From Deltaproteobacteria bacterium (GTDB taxonomy: Bacteria; Desulfobacterota; Deferrimicrobia; Deferrimicrobiales; Deferrimicrobiaceae), in contig JANXPS010000302.1 in the NCBI GenBank assembly GCA_025357175.1, forward strand, positions 1 through 16,010: 16,010 nucleotides of DNA, read 5' to 3'. The translations under genes and the position numbers were made by a program. This document shows, piece after piece, positions 1 through 8,143 of this stretch. How positions within the stretch are numbered: the first letter of the stretch is position 1; every line of letters begins with the position of its first letter. Below the pieces are notes generated by a model that searched no databases, had not been told where the DNA came from, and worked only from the letters and a program-made list of their open reading frames with translations.

Positions 1-1
1 C

Positions 2-2215
2 CTCACCTCCACCTTCATGGTCATCAGCGCCGACATCATCACCGACTTCGACCTCTCCAAGGCGATCGCCTTCCACAAGAAGCAGAAGGCGGCATGCACC
101 ATCGTGCTCACGCGGGTTCCCAACCCGCTTCAATACGGCATCGTGATGACCGAGGACGACGGCCGGATCGTCCGCTTTCTCGAGAAGCCATCCTGGGGCG
201 AGGTGTTCACGGATACGATCAACACCGGCATATACATCCTCGAACCCGAGGTGCTGAAACTCATCCCGCCGAAAAAGAATTTCGACTTCAGCAAGAACCT
301 GTTCCCCGCGATGCTCACGCGCGGCGACAAGCTGATGGGATACGTGGCCGAAGGCTACTGGAAGGACGTCGGCAACCTCGACGAATACCTCAACGTGCAG
401 CTCGACGTCCTGTCGGGCAAGGCACGGGTCGACGTCGACGGGAAGCTCGCCGGCACCACCAACGTCCGGATCGGCGAGGGGACGCAGGTCGACTACACGG
501 CCGAACTGAAAAACGTCCTGCTCGGGAAGGATTGCCGGATCGGGGCGAGCGTCGTCGCGGAAAACGTCTGCTTCGGCGACGGCTGCGTCGTCGAGGACGG
601 GGCGGTGATCCAGTCGAGCGTCGTCTGGCCGAACTCGAAGATCGGCAAGGGCGCGCGCATTCTCGAGAACATCATCGGCTCCGAGGTCGAGATTTCCGAG
701 GGCGCCTTCCTCGCCGAACGCGCCGTGGTCAGCGACCATTGCCGGATCGGCCGAAAGGCCACGGTCAAGGCCAACGTCAAGGTGTGGCCCCACAAGACGG
801 TCGAGGACGGCGCGGTGCTCTCCTCCTCGCTCATCTGGGGCGAAAAGTGGTCCCGGTCGCTGTTCGGCGTCTACGGGATCAACGGGTTGGCCAACCTCGA
901 GATATCGCCCGAGTTCGCCGCCAAACTGGGCGCCGCCTTCGGCTCCACTTTCGGCAAGAAGGTTCTCGTTTCAACAAGCCGCGACAGCCACAAGACGTCG
1001 CGCATGATCAACCGGGCGCTGATGACCGGCCTCCTGTCCGTCGGCGTCGACGTTCACGACTACGGAGCCACGCCTCTTCCGGTCGTCCGTTTTCTCTCAC
1101 GAAGCCACGGGGCGGAAAAAGGCGGCATCCACGCCCGCAAGAGTCCGTTCAATCCCTCGTGGGTCGACATCAAGTTCTTCGGCGAGAACGGGCTCGACAT
1201 CCCGGTCGGACTCGAGAAAAGCGTCGAGGGGCTGTTCTTCCGCGAGGATTTCGTCCGGGCCGAGATGGACGAAACCGGCGAGATCAGCTTCCCCGTCGGC
1301 GGGGTCGACACCTATGTCAGCGGCTTCCTCAAGGCGGTGAATGCCGGCGCGATCCGCGACCGCGCCTTCAACCTCGTGATCGACTATTCTTACGGCGCCT
1401 CGACCATGATCTTCCCGCGGATTCTGGGGCAGCTAGGCGTCGAGACGGTCGCGCTCAACGCGATCCTCGACCAGGCCCGTCTCACGCGCACCCAGGAGGA
1501 GTTCGACCGGGGACTTCACCACCTGACCACGATCGCGCGGTCGCTCGCGGCCGACTTCGGCGTGATGCTCGACGCGGGCGGAGAAAAGGTGTTCCTGGTC
1601 GACGAAAAGGGCGACCTGATCCCCGACTGGGTCGCGCTGCAGGTCGTGACGCTCCTCTTGTGCCGCCAGAAGCGCAGCGGGAAGATCGGCGTCCCGGTCA
1701 CCGCGTCGCGAAACATCGAGAAGATCGCCTCGAAATACGGAATGGAGGTGGTTCGCACCCGGACTCTCCCGCGCTCCCTCGTCGATGCGGCCACGAAAGA
1801 GGGCGTGGCTTTCGTCGGAGACGGCGACGGCGGCTACGTATTCCCCGGGTTCCAGCCTGCGTTCGACGGCATGTACGCCATCGTCAAGCTGATGGAACTT
1901 CTGGCCGGCGAGGAAAGGTCGCTCTCCGAAATCCACCGGGAAGTCGCGCCCACGTTCATGGTGCGGCGAAAGGTCCCGTGCGCCTGGGAGAAAAAAGGCG
2001 TGCTGATGCGGATGCTGACGACGCACGCGAAGGGAAAGCTGAGCCAGTTCATCGACGGCGTCAAGATATTCGAGGGCGACGACTGGGTGCTCATCTACCC
2101 GAGCCAGGACGAGGCCTATTTCCACCTGTGCGTCGAATCCGACGAGCGGAAGAAGGCCGAAGAGATGGCCGACCATTACGAGGAACTCTTCGCCGGCTGG
2201 AGCGCCGAGCTGTGA
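2..2215 (+). CDS. Sugar nucleotidyltransferase / hexapeptide beta-helix / phosphomannomutase-like fusion (5' partial)
   Basis: The frame is open to the left edge, and the residues before the first ATG (position 17) continue the conserved nucleotidyltransferase core, so the true start with its glycine-rich nucleotide-binding loop lies upstream. What remains (~737 codons) shows three parts. First is the second half of a GT-A nucleotidyltransferase (VISADIITDFDL, ENPL-like PNPLQYGIV, TDTINTGIYI, GYWKDVGN). Next are left-handed beta-helix hexapeptide repeats (about 440-840). Last is an alpha-D-phosphohexomutase-like region (about 950-2215). Such fusions are usually annotated mannose-1-phosphate guanylyltransferase/phosphomannomutase and supply GDP-sugars for polysaccharide synthesis; the sugar specificity here is inferred. 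The mutase part lacks recognisable catalytic signatures: the TASHNP phosphoserine loop reads RKSPFNP, the metal-binding DGDGDR loop reads DAGGEK, and the sugar-binding GEESGG loop reads GDGDGG. It may be regulatory rather than catalytic. The gene overlaps the next one by 4 bp (GTGA). Confidence 0.85.
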   Translation, partial: LTSTFMVISADIITDFDLSKAIAFHKKQKAACTIVLTRVPNPLQYGIVMTEDDGRIVRFLEKPSWGEVFTDTINTGIYILEPEVLKLIPPKKNFDFSKNLFPAMLTRGDKLMGYVAEGYWKDVGNLDEYLNVQLDVLSGKARVDVDGKLAGTTNVRIGEGTQVDYTAELKNVLLGKDCRIGASVVAENVCFGDGCVVEDGAVIQSSVVWPNSKIGKGARILENIIGSEVEISEGAFLAERAVVSDHCRIGRKATVKANVKVWPHKTVEDGAVLSSSLIWGEKWSRSLFGVYGINGLANLEISPEFAAKLGAAFGSTFGKKVLVSTSRDSHKTSRMINRALMTGLLSVGVDVHDYGATPLPVVRFLSRSHGAEKGGIHARKSPFNPSWVDIKFFGENGLDIPVGLEKSVEGLFFREDFVRAEMDETGEISFPVGGVDTYVSGFLKAVNAGAIRDRAFNLVIDYSYGASTMIFPRILGQLGVETVALNAILDQARLTRTQEEFDRGLHHLTTIARSLAADFGVMLDAGGEKVFLVDEKGDLIPDWVALQVVTLLLCRQKRSGKIGVPVTASRNIEKIASKYGMEVVRTRTLPRSLVDAATKEGVAFVGDGDGGYVFPGFQPAFDGMYAIVKLMELLAGEERSLSEIHREVAPTFMVRRKVPCAWEKKGVLMRMLTTHAKGKLSQFIDGVKIFEGDDWVLIYPSQDEAYFHLCVESDERKKAEEMADHYEELFAGWSAEL

Positions 2216-2868
2216 CGGGGACGGAAGCCGCATACCGCGTCCACGTCCTCTCGGTCGGTCCGCTGCAGGAAAACTGCTCGGTCGTCGAGCACGTCCTTTC
2301 CCGACGCGCCGCGGTGGTCGACCCGGGCGACGAAGGCGAGGCGATTCTCGACTTCCTGGCCGAGCGCGGGTTGACCCTTTCGGCGATCCTCGTGACGCAC
2401 GGACACTTCGACCACGTCGGGGCGATCGGCGTCCTCAAGGCGCGAACCGCCGCTAAGATCTACGCTCACGCGGACGACGTCGAACTGATGGGCATGGCTT
2501 CCAAACATGGCGCGTTGTACGGCATCAGCGTCGAACCGGTTCCGCCGCCCGACATCCTCGTCGAAGAGGGCGACACGATTCCCCTCGGCGACGCATCCTT
2601 CGTCGTGTTGCATACGCCCGGCCACTCGCCGGGGAGCGTGACCTACCTTCTCGCCGGATGGGCGTTCGTCGGCGACCTGATCTTCGCCGGGTCGATCGGC
2701 CGCACCGATCTTCCGGGGGGATCGATGCCCGTGCTGATGCGGTCGATCCGCGAAAAGATCTTTACGCTCGACCTCGCAGTCGAACTGATTCCCGGCCACG
2801 GACCCGACACCACGGTCGGGCGGGAGAGACGAAACAATCCATTTTTCGAAGGCGACCCGAAACAATGA
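2212..2868 (+). CDS. MBL-fold metallo-hydrolase (glyoxalase II-like)
   Basis: A 218-residue single-domain metallo-beta-lactamase-fold hydrolase. Every metal-ligand motif is visible: H63-G-H65-F-D67-H68, H138 in HTPGHSPGS, D155 in VGDLIFAGSIGRTD, and H196 in IPGHGPDT. This is the binuclear metal pattern of the glyoxalase II-like subgroup. These proteins hydrolyse thioesters (S-lactoylglutathione or other acyl-thiols), but some compact family members have other or unknown substrates. The protein has no C-terminal glyoxalase II helical domain, so a generic cytoplasmic MBL hydrolase is the safest call. The GTG start at 2212 is chosen because it forms a GTGA overlap with the preceding stop, gives the family's usual length, and leads directly into the first beta strand (YRVHVLSVGPLQENC). 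The open frame extends far upstream, but only as a shadow of the preceding gene. Confidence 0.88.
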   Translation: MTGTEAAYRVHVLSVGPLQENCSVVEHVLSRRAAVVDPGDEGEAILDFLAERGLTLSAILVTHGHFDHVGAIGVLKARTAAKIYAHADDVELMGMASKHGALYGISVEPVPPPDILVEEGDTIPLGDASFVVLHTPGHSPGSVTYLLAGWAFVGDLIFAGSIGRTDLPGGSMPVLMRSIREKIFTLDLAVELIPGHGPDTTVGRERRNNPFFEGDPKQ

Positions 2869-4061
2869 TGAGCGGGAAGGAAATAGTCCTCGGCGTGACG
2901 GGCGGCATCGCCGCCTACAAGGCGTGCGAGATCATTCGCGAGCTCCGGAAGGAGGGGGCGCACGTCCACGTCGTCCTGACCGCATCCGGCTCGCAGTTCA
3001 TCACCCCGCTGACGCTGCAGACGCTTTCCGGAAACCCGGTCGTGACCGACCTGTTCAACCTGATCTCCGAATCCGAGATCGGCCATATTTCGCTTTCGCA
3101 ACGCGCCGACCTGGTGCTGGTCGCCCCGGCGACCGCCAACATCATCGGGAAGATCCGAAACGGGATCGCCGACGACATGCTCTCGACGGTCGTCATGGCC
3201 ACGTGCGCGCCGGTGCTGATCGCCCCGGCGATGAACTCGCAGATGTACGCATCGGCCGCGGTCCGCGAAAACCTCGAAACGCTTCGCGCGCGCGGCTTTC
3301 ATTTCGTAGACCCCGGCGAGGGCGAGCTGGCGTGCGGAACGTTTGGTCCCGGGCGATTGGCCGACCCGCCGAAAATCGTCGAGATGGCGCGCATCCTTCT
3401 GTCCCGGAAAACGCTCGCCGGCAGGAAGGTGGTCGTCAGCGCGGGTCCGACCGCCGAGGCGCTCGATCCCGTGCGCTTCCTTTCCAACCGGTCGTCCGGA
3501 AAGATGGGATACGCGATGGCGCGCGCCGCCCGGCGGCTCGGCGCGTCGGTGACGCTCGTGTCCGGGCCCGTTTCGCTGCCCGACCCGTATTTCATCGAGA
3601 CCGTGCGCGTCGAGTCCGCGGCCCGGATGCTCGACGCGGTCCGGTCGGCTTCCTCCGACGCCGACATCGTGGTGATGGCCGCGGCCGTCGCCGACTTCCG
3701 CCCGGCCGAAATGAACGCCGTCAAAATCAAGAAAGAGACGTTTTCGGGCGTGCTGCCGATGTCGCCCACCGTCGACATCCTCGCCGAACTGGGGCGTGAA
3801 AAGGGACGGCGCATCCTGGTCGGGTTCGCCGCCGAGACCGACGCGCTCGATGCGAACGCTTCCGGCAAGCTCCGCCGGAAAAATCTCGACGCGATCGTTG
3901 CGAACGACGTCTCCCGCGGCGACATCGGCTTCGGGGCCGACGAGAACGAGGTGCGGCTGTTCTTCGCCGACGGAACATCGAGCGACATCCCGAAGGCGGG
4001 GAAAGAGGCCGTCGCCGAATCGATCTTTTCCGCACTGTGCGCGAAAGGGGTGATCGCATGA
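2865..4061 (+). CDS. coaBC: Bifunctional phosphopantothenoylcysteine decarboxylase / phosphopantothenate-cysteine ligase
   Basis: CoaBC carries out two successive cytoplasmic steps of coenzyme A synthesis: joining 4'-phosphopantothenate to cysteine, then FMN-dependent decarboxylation to 4'-phosphopantetheine. The 398-residue length is typical. The N-terminal CoaC flavoprotein domain has GVTGGIAAYKACE, the active-site His74 (GHISLSQ), the PAMN motif (121-124) and the flexible-flap Cys157 in GELACGTFGPGRLA. These sit one residue before the well-known E. coli positions H75, N125 and C158. The C-terminal CoaB domain shows VVVSAGPTAEALDPVRFLSN, SSGKMGYAMA, the AAVADFRP motif and the KIKK lysine region. 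The ATG at 2865 overlaps the upstream stop (ATGA) and directly precedes the flavin-binding strand. The stop overlaps the next gene by 4 bp. Confidence 0.97.
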   Translation: MMSGKEIVLGVTGGIAAYKACEIIRELRKEGAHVHVVLTASGSQFITPLTLQTLSGNPVVTDLFNLISESEIGHISLSQRADLVLVAPATANIIGKIRNGIADDMLSTVVMATCAPVLIAPAMNSQMYASAAVRENLETLRARGFHFVDPGEGELACGTFGPGRLADPPKIVEMARILLSRKTLAGRKVVVSAGPTAEALDPVRFLSNRSSGKMGYAMARAARRLGASVTLVSGPVSLPDPYFIETVRVESAARMLDAVRSASSDADIVVMAAAVADFRPAEMNAVKIKKETFSGVLPMSPTVDILAELGREKGRRILVGFAAETDALDANASGKLRRKNLDAIVANDVSRGDIGFGADENEVRLFFADGTSSDIPKAGKEAVAESIFSALCAKGVIA

Positions 4062-4810
4062 CATCGCCTCGGGTCACTCCGGCGTTCGTCGCCGCCTACC
4101 TGAAGGAGATCGGCGTCGAGTTCGTACCTTCGGTTTCCGCCGAGGTCGCCCGCGTCATAGACGAACGTCGCCGAGGCGGAACGCGCGAAACGATCGTTCC
4201 CTCGACGAAGACGACTCCGTCCACCGCAGGGGCGCTCCCGGCCGAAACGGCGACGTCCGGTTCGGGCCTCGATGCGCTCCGGGTCGAAACGCTCGCATGC
4301 CGCCGATGTCCGCTTCGGGAAGGGGCGAAACAGGTCGTGTTCGGCGTCGGCAATTCGCATGCGCGGCTGATGTTCATCGGCGAAGGGCCGGGGGCAGACG
4401 AGGACGACCAGGGCGAGCCGTTCGTCGGAGCCGCCGGGAAACGTCTCAACACATGGATCCCGCGGCTGGGCCTCGCCCGCCAAGACGTCTACATCGCCAA
4501 CATCGTCAAGTGCCGTCCCCCGGACAACCGCGCCCCGGTGCCCGAGGAAGCCGGCGTGTGCGTGCCGTGGCTCATCCGGCAGATCGAGATCATCAGGCCC
4601 GAGGCGATCTGCCTGCTCGGCGCGACCGCCCTACGTTTCCTCCTCGGCGGCGAGCCGAAGATCACCAGGGAACGAGGTCAATGGCGCGAATACAAGGGGA
4701 TACCGGTGCTCCCGACCTACCATCCGGCCTATATCCTCCGCGATCCCCGGCGCGAGGACGAAGTATTCCAGGACATGGAAACGCTCAAAGGTCGACTCGA
4801 TGGCCGGTGA
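4058..4810 (+). CDS. Family 4 (UDGa-type) uracil-DNA glycosylase with Fe-S cluster
   Basis: This enzyme removes uracil, produced by cytosine deamination or dUTP misincorporation, from DNA to start base-excision repair. Motif A (GEGPGADEDDQGEPFVG, from residue 108) and motif B (HPAYILR, His222) are those of family 4 thermostable-type glycosylases. Cys81, Cys84, Cys152 and Cys168 reproduce the C-x2-C ... C-x15-C spacing that binds the 4Fe-4S cluster in that family. The ~80 residues before the first cysteine are an extension: a short helical-looking start followed by a Pro/Ser/Thr/Ala-rich probable linker, of unknown function. The ATG at 4058 is preferred over the in-frame ATG at 4037 because it forms an exact ATGA overlap with coaBC. 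The gene overlaps the following methyltransferase gene by 11 bp. Confidence 0.93.
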   Translation: MTSPRVTPAFVAAYLKEIGVEFVPSVSAEVARVIDERRRGGTRETIVPSTKTTPSTAGALPAETATSGSGLDALRVETLACRRCPLREGAKQVVFGVGNSHARLMFIGEGPGADEDDQGEPFVGAAGKRLNTWIPRLGLARQDVYIANIVKCRPPDNRAPVPEEAGVCVPWLIRQIEIIRPEAICLLGATALRFLLGGEPKITRERGQWREYKGIPVLPTYHPAYILRDPRREDEVFQDMETLKGRLDGR

Positions 4811-6020
4811 ATCCGTCGACGCCCCGGGAGGCCCGATTCCGTTCGTCCGCATCAGCCGGCGGGGGGAGGAGCGCGTCAACGCCGGGCACGCCTGGATCTT
4901 CGGAGACGACCTCCGCGAAATGCCGCCCGGCCTTCCGCCCGGCGTATGGGTTCGCGTCGAGTCCCGTTCGGGGCTCCCGCTCGGCACCGCCATGCTCAAC
5001 ACCCGCAGCCGGATCGCGCTGCGCATCGTTTCCCGTGAGGTGATCGAACCGGGACGCGCGTTCATCGCGCGGCGACTCCGCGAGGCGCGGTCGCGGCGGG
5101 AAATGGCCGGATGGGGGGCCGAGCGCGCGATGCGCCTGTGTTTCTCCGAGGCCGACGCGATGCCGGGACTCGTCGTCGACCGGTTCGACGATGTCCTCTC
5201 CATCCAGATCCTGACGGCCGGGATGGAAACGTACCGGCAGGAGATCATCGACGAGCTTGTTTCCGCATATTCGCCTCGCCTCGTCTACGAGAGATCCGAG
5301 GGAGGCGCCCGAAAGCACGAGGGGCTGGCCGAACGCAAGGGGGCCGCTTACGGGGAAGGCGCGGGAACGACTTCCGTCATCGACTCCGACGGCGTCCGTT
5401 TCATGGTGGACGTGGAAAAGGGCCCCAAGACCGGCTTCTTCCTCGACCAGCGGGCAAACCGGCGGATCGTTCGCGACCTCTCCGCCGGGAAATCGGTGCT
5501 CGACGGATTCTGCTCGACCGGCGGATTCGGCCTTTACGCGCTGGCCGGAGGCGCTTCCGCGGTGCTGGCGGTCGACTCGTCCGATTATGCGATCGGCGCG
5601 GCGCGCGAAAACGCCGCCCTGAACGGATTCGACGACCGGTGGGAAGGACGTTCCGCCAACCTGTTCCACGAGTTGCGCGAATTGGCGGCATCGGGACGCC
5701 GCTTCGATCTCGTGGTGCTCGACCCGCCTGCTTTCGCCAAGGCGCGCGAGGGGCGGGAAGGGGCGGTTCGCGGCTATCGGGACGTCAACCGGATCGGCCT
5801 GTCTCTCCTTTCTCCCGGCGGATTGCTGGCCACCGCCTCCTGCACGCAACTGGTCGATCTGCCCACCTGGAAGGAAGCGCTGCGGTCCGCCGCGGCGGAT
5901 GCGCGAGCCGACCTCGAGCTCGTATCCGTCGGCGGTCCTCCGCCCGACCATCCGGTCCTCCTCGGCATGCCTGAAACCGACTATCTCAAATTCGCCGTCT
6001 GGCGGAAACGGTCCCCGTGA
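4800..6020 (+). CDS. RlmI-like class I SAM-dependent 23S rRNA cytosine-C5 methyltransferase
   Basis: A 406-residue protein with the layout of the RlmI/RlmK-L class. An N-terminal PUA-like RNA-binding domain (about 12-85, including the VNAGHAWIF hairpin) is followed by a linker domain (SEADAMPGLVVDRFDD) and a C-terminal Rossmann methyltransferase. Visible motifs are KTGFFLDQRANR, the SAM-binding loop VLDGFCSTGGFGLYALAGGA (D235-C238 region), the catalytic-loop DPPAFAK (D308-P-P) and SCTQLVD with Cys348, matching the conserved motif VI cysteine. E. coli RlmI makes m5C1962 in 23S rRNA; family membership is clear, but the exact target base is inferred. The ATG at 4800 overlaps the end of the glycosylase gene; no competing start gives a complete PUA-like domain. 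The gene ends in a GTGA overlap with the NfeD gene. Confidence 0.9.
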   Translation: MAGESVDAPGGPIPFVRISRRGEERVNAGHAWIFGDDLREMPPGLPPGVWVRVESRSGLPLGTAMLNTRSRIALRIVSREVIEPGRAFIARRLREARSRREMAGWGAERAMRLCFSEADAMPGLVVDRFDDVLSIQILTAGMETYRQEIIDELVSAYSPRLVYERSEGGARKHEGLAERKGAAYGEGAGTTSVIDSDGVRFMVDVEKGPKTGFFLDQRANRRIVRDLSAGKSVLDGFCSTGGFGLYALAGGASAVLAVDSSDYAIGAARENAALNGFDDRWEGRSANLFHELRELAASGRRFDLVVLDPPAFAKAREGREGAVRGYRDVNRIGLSLLSPGGLLATASCTQLVDLPTWKEALRSAAADARADLELVSVGGPPPDHPVLLGMPETDYLKFAVWRKRSP

Positions 6021-7360
6021 GCCGCCTCGCCGTTCGCCTCGCTTCCCTTCTGCTGGCCCTCCTCGTTCTTTCGGGACGCTCTCCGGATGCGGAGGCGACC
6101 GAATCGAAGAGCCAGGCCCCGGTGCACGTGATCACCATCGCCGCGTCGATCAATCCGGTGACCGCCGACTACCTTGCCGCCGAGATCAGGCGTGCCGAAC
6201 AGGGCGGGGCCCAATGCCTGGTCGTCGAACTCGACACGCCCGGCGGCCTCGAAAGCGCGATGCGGGAGATGGTGCAGGGCATTCTCAAGACGCGTGTTCC
6301 AGTCGTCGTCTACGTCGCTCCGCCGGGAGGCCGCGCGGCCTCGGCGGGCGTGCTCCTGACGCTGGCGTCCGACGTCGCGGTGATGGCGCCGGGCACCAAC
6401 ATCGGTGCGGCGCACCCGGTCGGCATCGGCGGCGGGGCGATCGACAAGACGATGGCGGGCAAGGTCGAGAACGATTCGGCCGCCTACGCAAGGTCGATGG
6501 CGGAGAAAAAAGGGCGCAACCCCGCATGGGCCGAATCCGCCGTTCGGAAGAGCTCGTCGCTGACCGAACGGGAAGCGCTCGACAACGGAGTGATCGACAT
6601 GGTCTCCGGCAGTCTTCCCGACCTGCTTTCCCGACTCGAGGGACGCACGGTGGCCAAGGACGGGGAAAGCTTCACGCTCCATACCCGGGGCGCCGCCGTC
6701 CTCCGCTACCCGATGGGATTCCGCCACCGGCTGCTTTCCGCGATCGCCGACCCGAACGTGGCGTACATCCTCCTGATGATCGGGATCTACGGACTGTTCT
6801 TCGAGGCGGCCAACCCCGGCTCGTTGTTCCCCGGCATCGTGGGCGCGATATCGATCCTTCTCGGCTTCTACGCGCTTCAGACGCTTTCGGCCGATTATGC
6901 CGGGGTGCTGCTCATTCTGCTCGGAGTGATCATGTTCCTGCTCGAGATCAAGGTCACCTCGTACGGATCGCTCGCCATGGGCGGCACGGTAGCCATGTTT
7001 TTCGGCGGGCTCATGCTGTTCAACTCGGCTGCGGATCCGTGGCTCCGGATATCCTGGCCCGTCCTGGCGACGATGATGGGCATGTCGGTCCTGTTTTTCA
7101 CGGTCCTCGTCTGCCTGGTCGTGCGTAGCCGGGGTAAAAGGCCGATGGGCGGTGCCGAGGGGCTCGTCGGGGCGGCCGGGCTGGCCCGCACGCCTTTCGG
7201 AGCGGACGGCAAGGGAAAGGTTTTCGTCCAGGGGGAACTCTGGGATGCCCGCAGCGACCGGCCGATGTCGCGCGGAGACGCGCTAATCGTCACCGGCCTC
7301 GACGGGATGACGCTGCTCGTCCAACCCCGGAGCCTGCCCGACGGCAGGCCGGGTATCTGA
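6017..7360 (+). CDS. nfeD: NfeD long-form (ClpP-class) membrane serine protease
   Basis: A 447-residue membrane protease of the NfeD1b/STOPP type. It begins with a signal peptide (hydrophobic LASLLLALLVL, likely cleaved after AEA near residue 28). A periplasmic ClpP-like domain follows, with DTPGG, the nucleophile Ser109 in GGRAASAGVLL, and the catalytic Lys149 in MAGKVENDSAAYARS. The Ser-Lys spacing of 40 is very close to the 41 (Ser97/Lys138) of the Pyrococcus homologue 1510-N. Several membrane helices (about 240-370) come next. A cytoplasmic OB-fold NfeD domain ends the protein (GAEGLVGAAGLARTPF ... GDALIVTGLDG). Archaeal homologues cleave the hydrophobic tail of the adjacent slipin, and a slipin gene follows here 15 bp later. 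The GTG start at 6017 overlaps the upstream stop (GTGA). Confidence 0.95.
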   Translation: MSRLAVRLASLLLALLVLSGRSPDAEATESKSQAPVHVITIAASINPVTADYLAAEIRRAEQGGAQCLVVELDTPGGLESAMREMVQGILKTRVPVVVYVAPPGGRAASAGVLLTLASDVAVMAPGTNIGAAHPVGIGGGAIDKTMAGKVENDSAAYARSMAEKKGRNPAWAESAVRKSSSLTEREALDNGVIDMVSGSLPDLLSRLEGRTVAKDGESFTLHTRGAAVLRYPMGFRHRLLSAIADPNVAYILLMIGIYGLFFEAANPGSLFPGIVGAISILLGFYALQTLSADYAGVLLILLGVIMFLLEIKVTSYGSLAMGGTVAMFFGGLMLFNSAADPWLRISWPVLATMMGMSVLFFTVLVCLVVRSRGKRPMGGAEGLVGAAGLARTPFGADGKGKVFVQGELWDARSDRPMSRGDALIVTGLDGMTLLVQPRSLPDGRPGI

Positions 7361-7363
7361 CCC

Positions 7364-7370
7364 AGGAGGA
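7364..7370 (+). promoter_or_regulatory. Strong Shine-Dalgarno site for slipin
   Basis: AGGAGGA lies 5 bases before the slipin ATG, in the only intergenic gap within the first eleven genes. It is the best ribosome-binding site in that block, consistent with slipin being made in larger amounts than its overlapping neighbours. This fits the oligomeric scaffold role of SPFH proteins. Confidence 0.75.
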
Positions 7371-7375
7371 AAAGC

Positions 7376-8143
7376 ATGCCGATCTATCTTGCGATCCCGA
7401 TCGTCGTCGGGTTGTTCCTGTACAACGCGATCAAGATCCTCAACGAGTACGAACGCGGCGTCGTCTTCCGGCTCGGCCGGGTCATCGGCGCCAAGGGGCC
7501 CGGACTCATCCTGCTGATCCCCGGAATCGACAAGATGGTCCGCGTCGGCCTGCGCGTCGTGGCGCTCGACGTGCCCGCCCAGGACGTCATCACCCGCGAC
7601 AACGTCTCCATCAAGGTGAGCGCCGTCGTCTACTTCCGCGTCATCGATCCGAACAAGGCGATCGTCAGCGTCGAGAACTATCTCTACGCGACTTCGCAGC
7701 TGGCGCAGACGACGCTCCGGTCGGTCTGCGGGCAGGCCAATCTCGACGAACTGCTTTCCGATCGCGAGAAGATCAACGACCACATCCAGGAAATACTCGA
7801 CGCCGACACCGAGCCATGGGGCGTCAAGGTCGCCAAGGTCGAGGTCAAGCAGATCGACCTGCCCCAGGAAATGCAGCGCGCGATGGCCAAGCAGGCCGAG
7901 GCCGAACGGGAAAGGCGCGCGAAGGTCATCGGCGCCGAGGGCGAGTTCCAGGCGGCCCAGAAGCTTCACGACGCCGCGGAGATCATTTCGACCGAGCCCG
8001 GAGCCCTTCAGCTCAGGTACCTTCAGACACTCCAGGAAGTGGCGTCCGAGAATAACTCCACGATCATATTTCCCATTCCGATAGACCTGTTCACCCCCTT
8101 CCTCGAGATGGCGAAAAAGGTTTCCCAGCCGCCCAAGGAATGA
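7376..8143 (+). CDS. Slipin (stomatin/SPFH-domain membrane scaffold protein)
   Basis: A 255-residue stomatin-like protein. An N-terminal membrane hairpin (IYLAIPIVVGLFLYN) leads into the SPFH/band 7 domain (NEYERGVVFRLGRVIGAKGPGLILLIPGIDK ... DVPAQDVITRDNVSI). A charged coiled-coil (QEMQRAMAKQAEAERERRAKVI) and an Ala-rich helical tail follow. The C-terminal hydrophobic stretch NNSTIIFPIPIDLFTPF corresponds in position to the segment that archaeal NfeD proteases cut. SPFH proteins form large ring or cage assemblies that organise inner-membrane microdomains and membrane-protease quality control. The NfeD gene directly upstream is the classical partner. The start is fixed by the AGGAGGA ribosome-binding site, and the stop overlaps the next start (ATGA). 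Confidence 0.96.
   Translation: MPIYLAIPIVVGLFLYNAIKILNEYERGVVFRLGRVIGAKGPGLILLIPGIDKMVRVGLRVVALDVPAQDVITRDNVSIKVSAVVYFRVIDPNKAIVSVENYLYATSQLAQTTLRSVCGQANLDELLSDREKINDHIQEILDADTEPWGVKVAKVEVKQIDLPQEMQRAMAKQAEAERERRAKVIGAEGEFQAAQKLHDAAEIISTEPGALQLRYLQTLQEVASENNSTIIFPIPIDLFTPFLEMAKKVSQPPKE

Noticed and set aside
94..2211. Long open frame in a different phase through the first gene, rich in Arg/Gly/Pro
   Set aside because: It is a GC-driven shadow of the nucleotidyltransferase fusion with no family motif; only its continuation after 2212 is a real gene (the MBL hydrolase).
2643..4064. 473-codon antisense open frame opposite coaBC
   Set aside because: Composition is Arg/Gly/Asp/His-rich shadow coding and it lies wholly opposite coaBC, which has all its catalytic residues; no recognisable domain.
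4785..5951. 388-codon antisense open frame opposite the rRNA methyltransferase
   Set aside because: A high-GC mirror frame of a gene with intact catalytic motifs; no domain signature.
5899..7128. 409-codon + strand frame over the NfeD gene
   Set aside because: Low-complexity Arg-rich translation, while the alternative frame encodes a complete NfeD protease.
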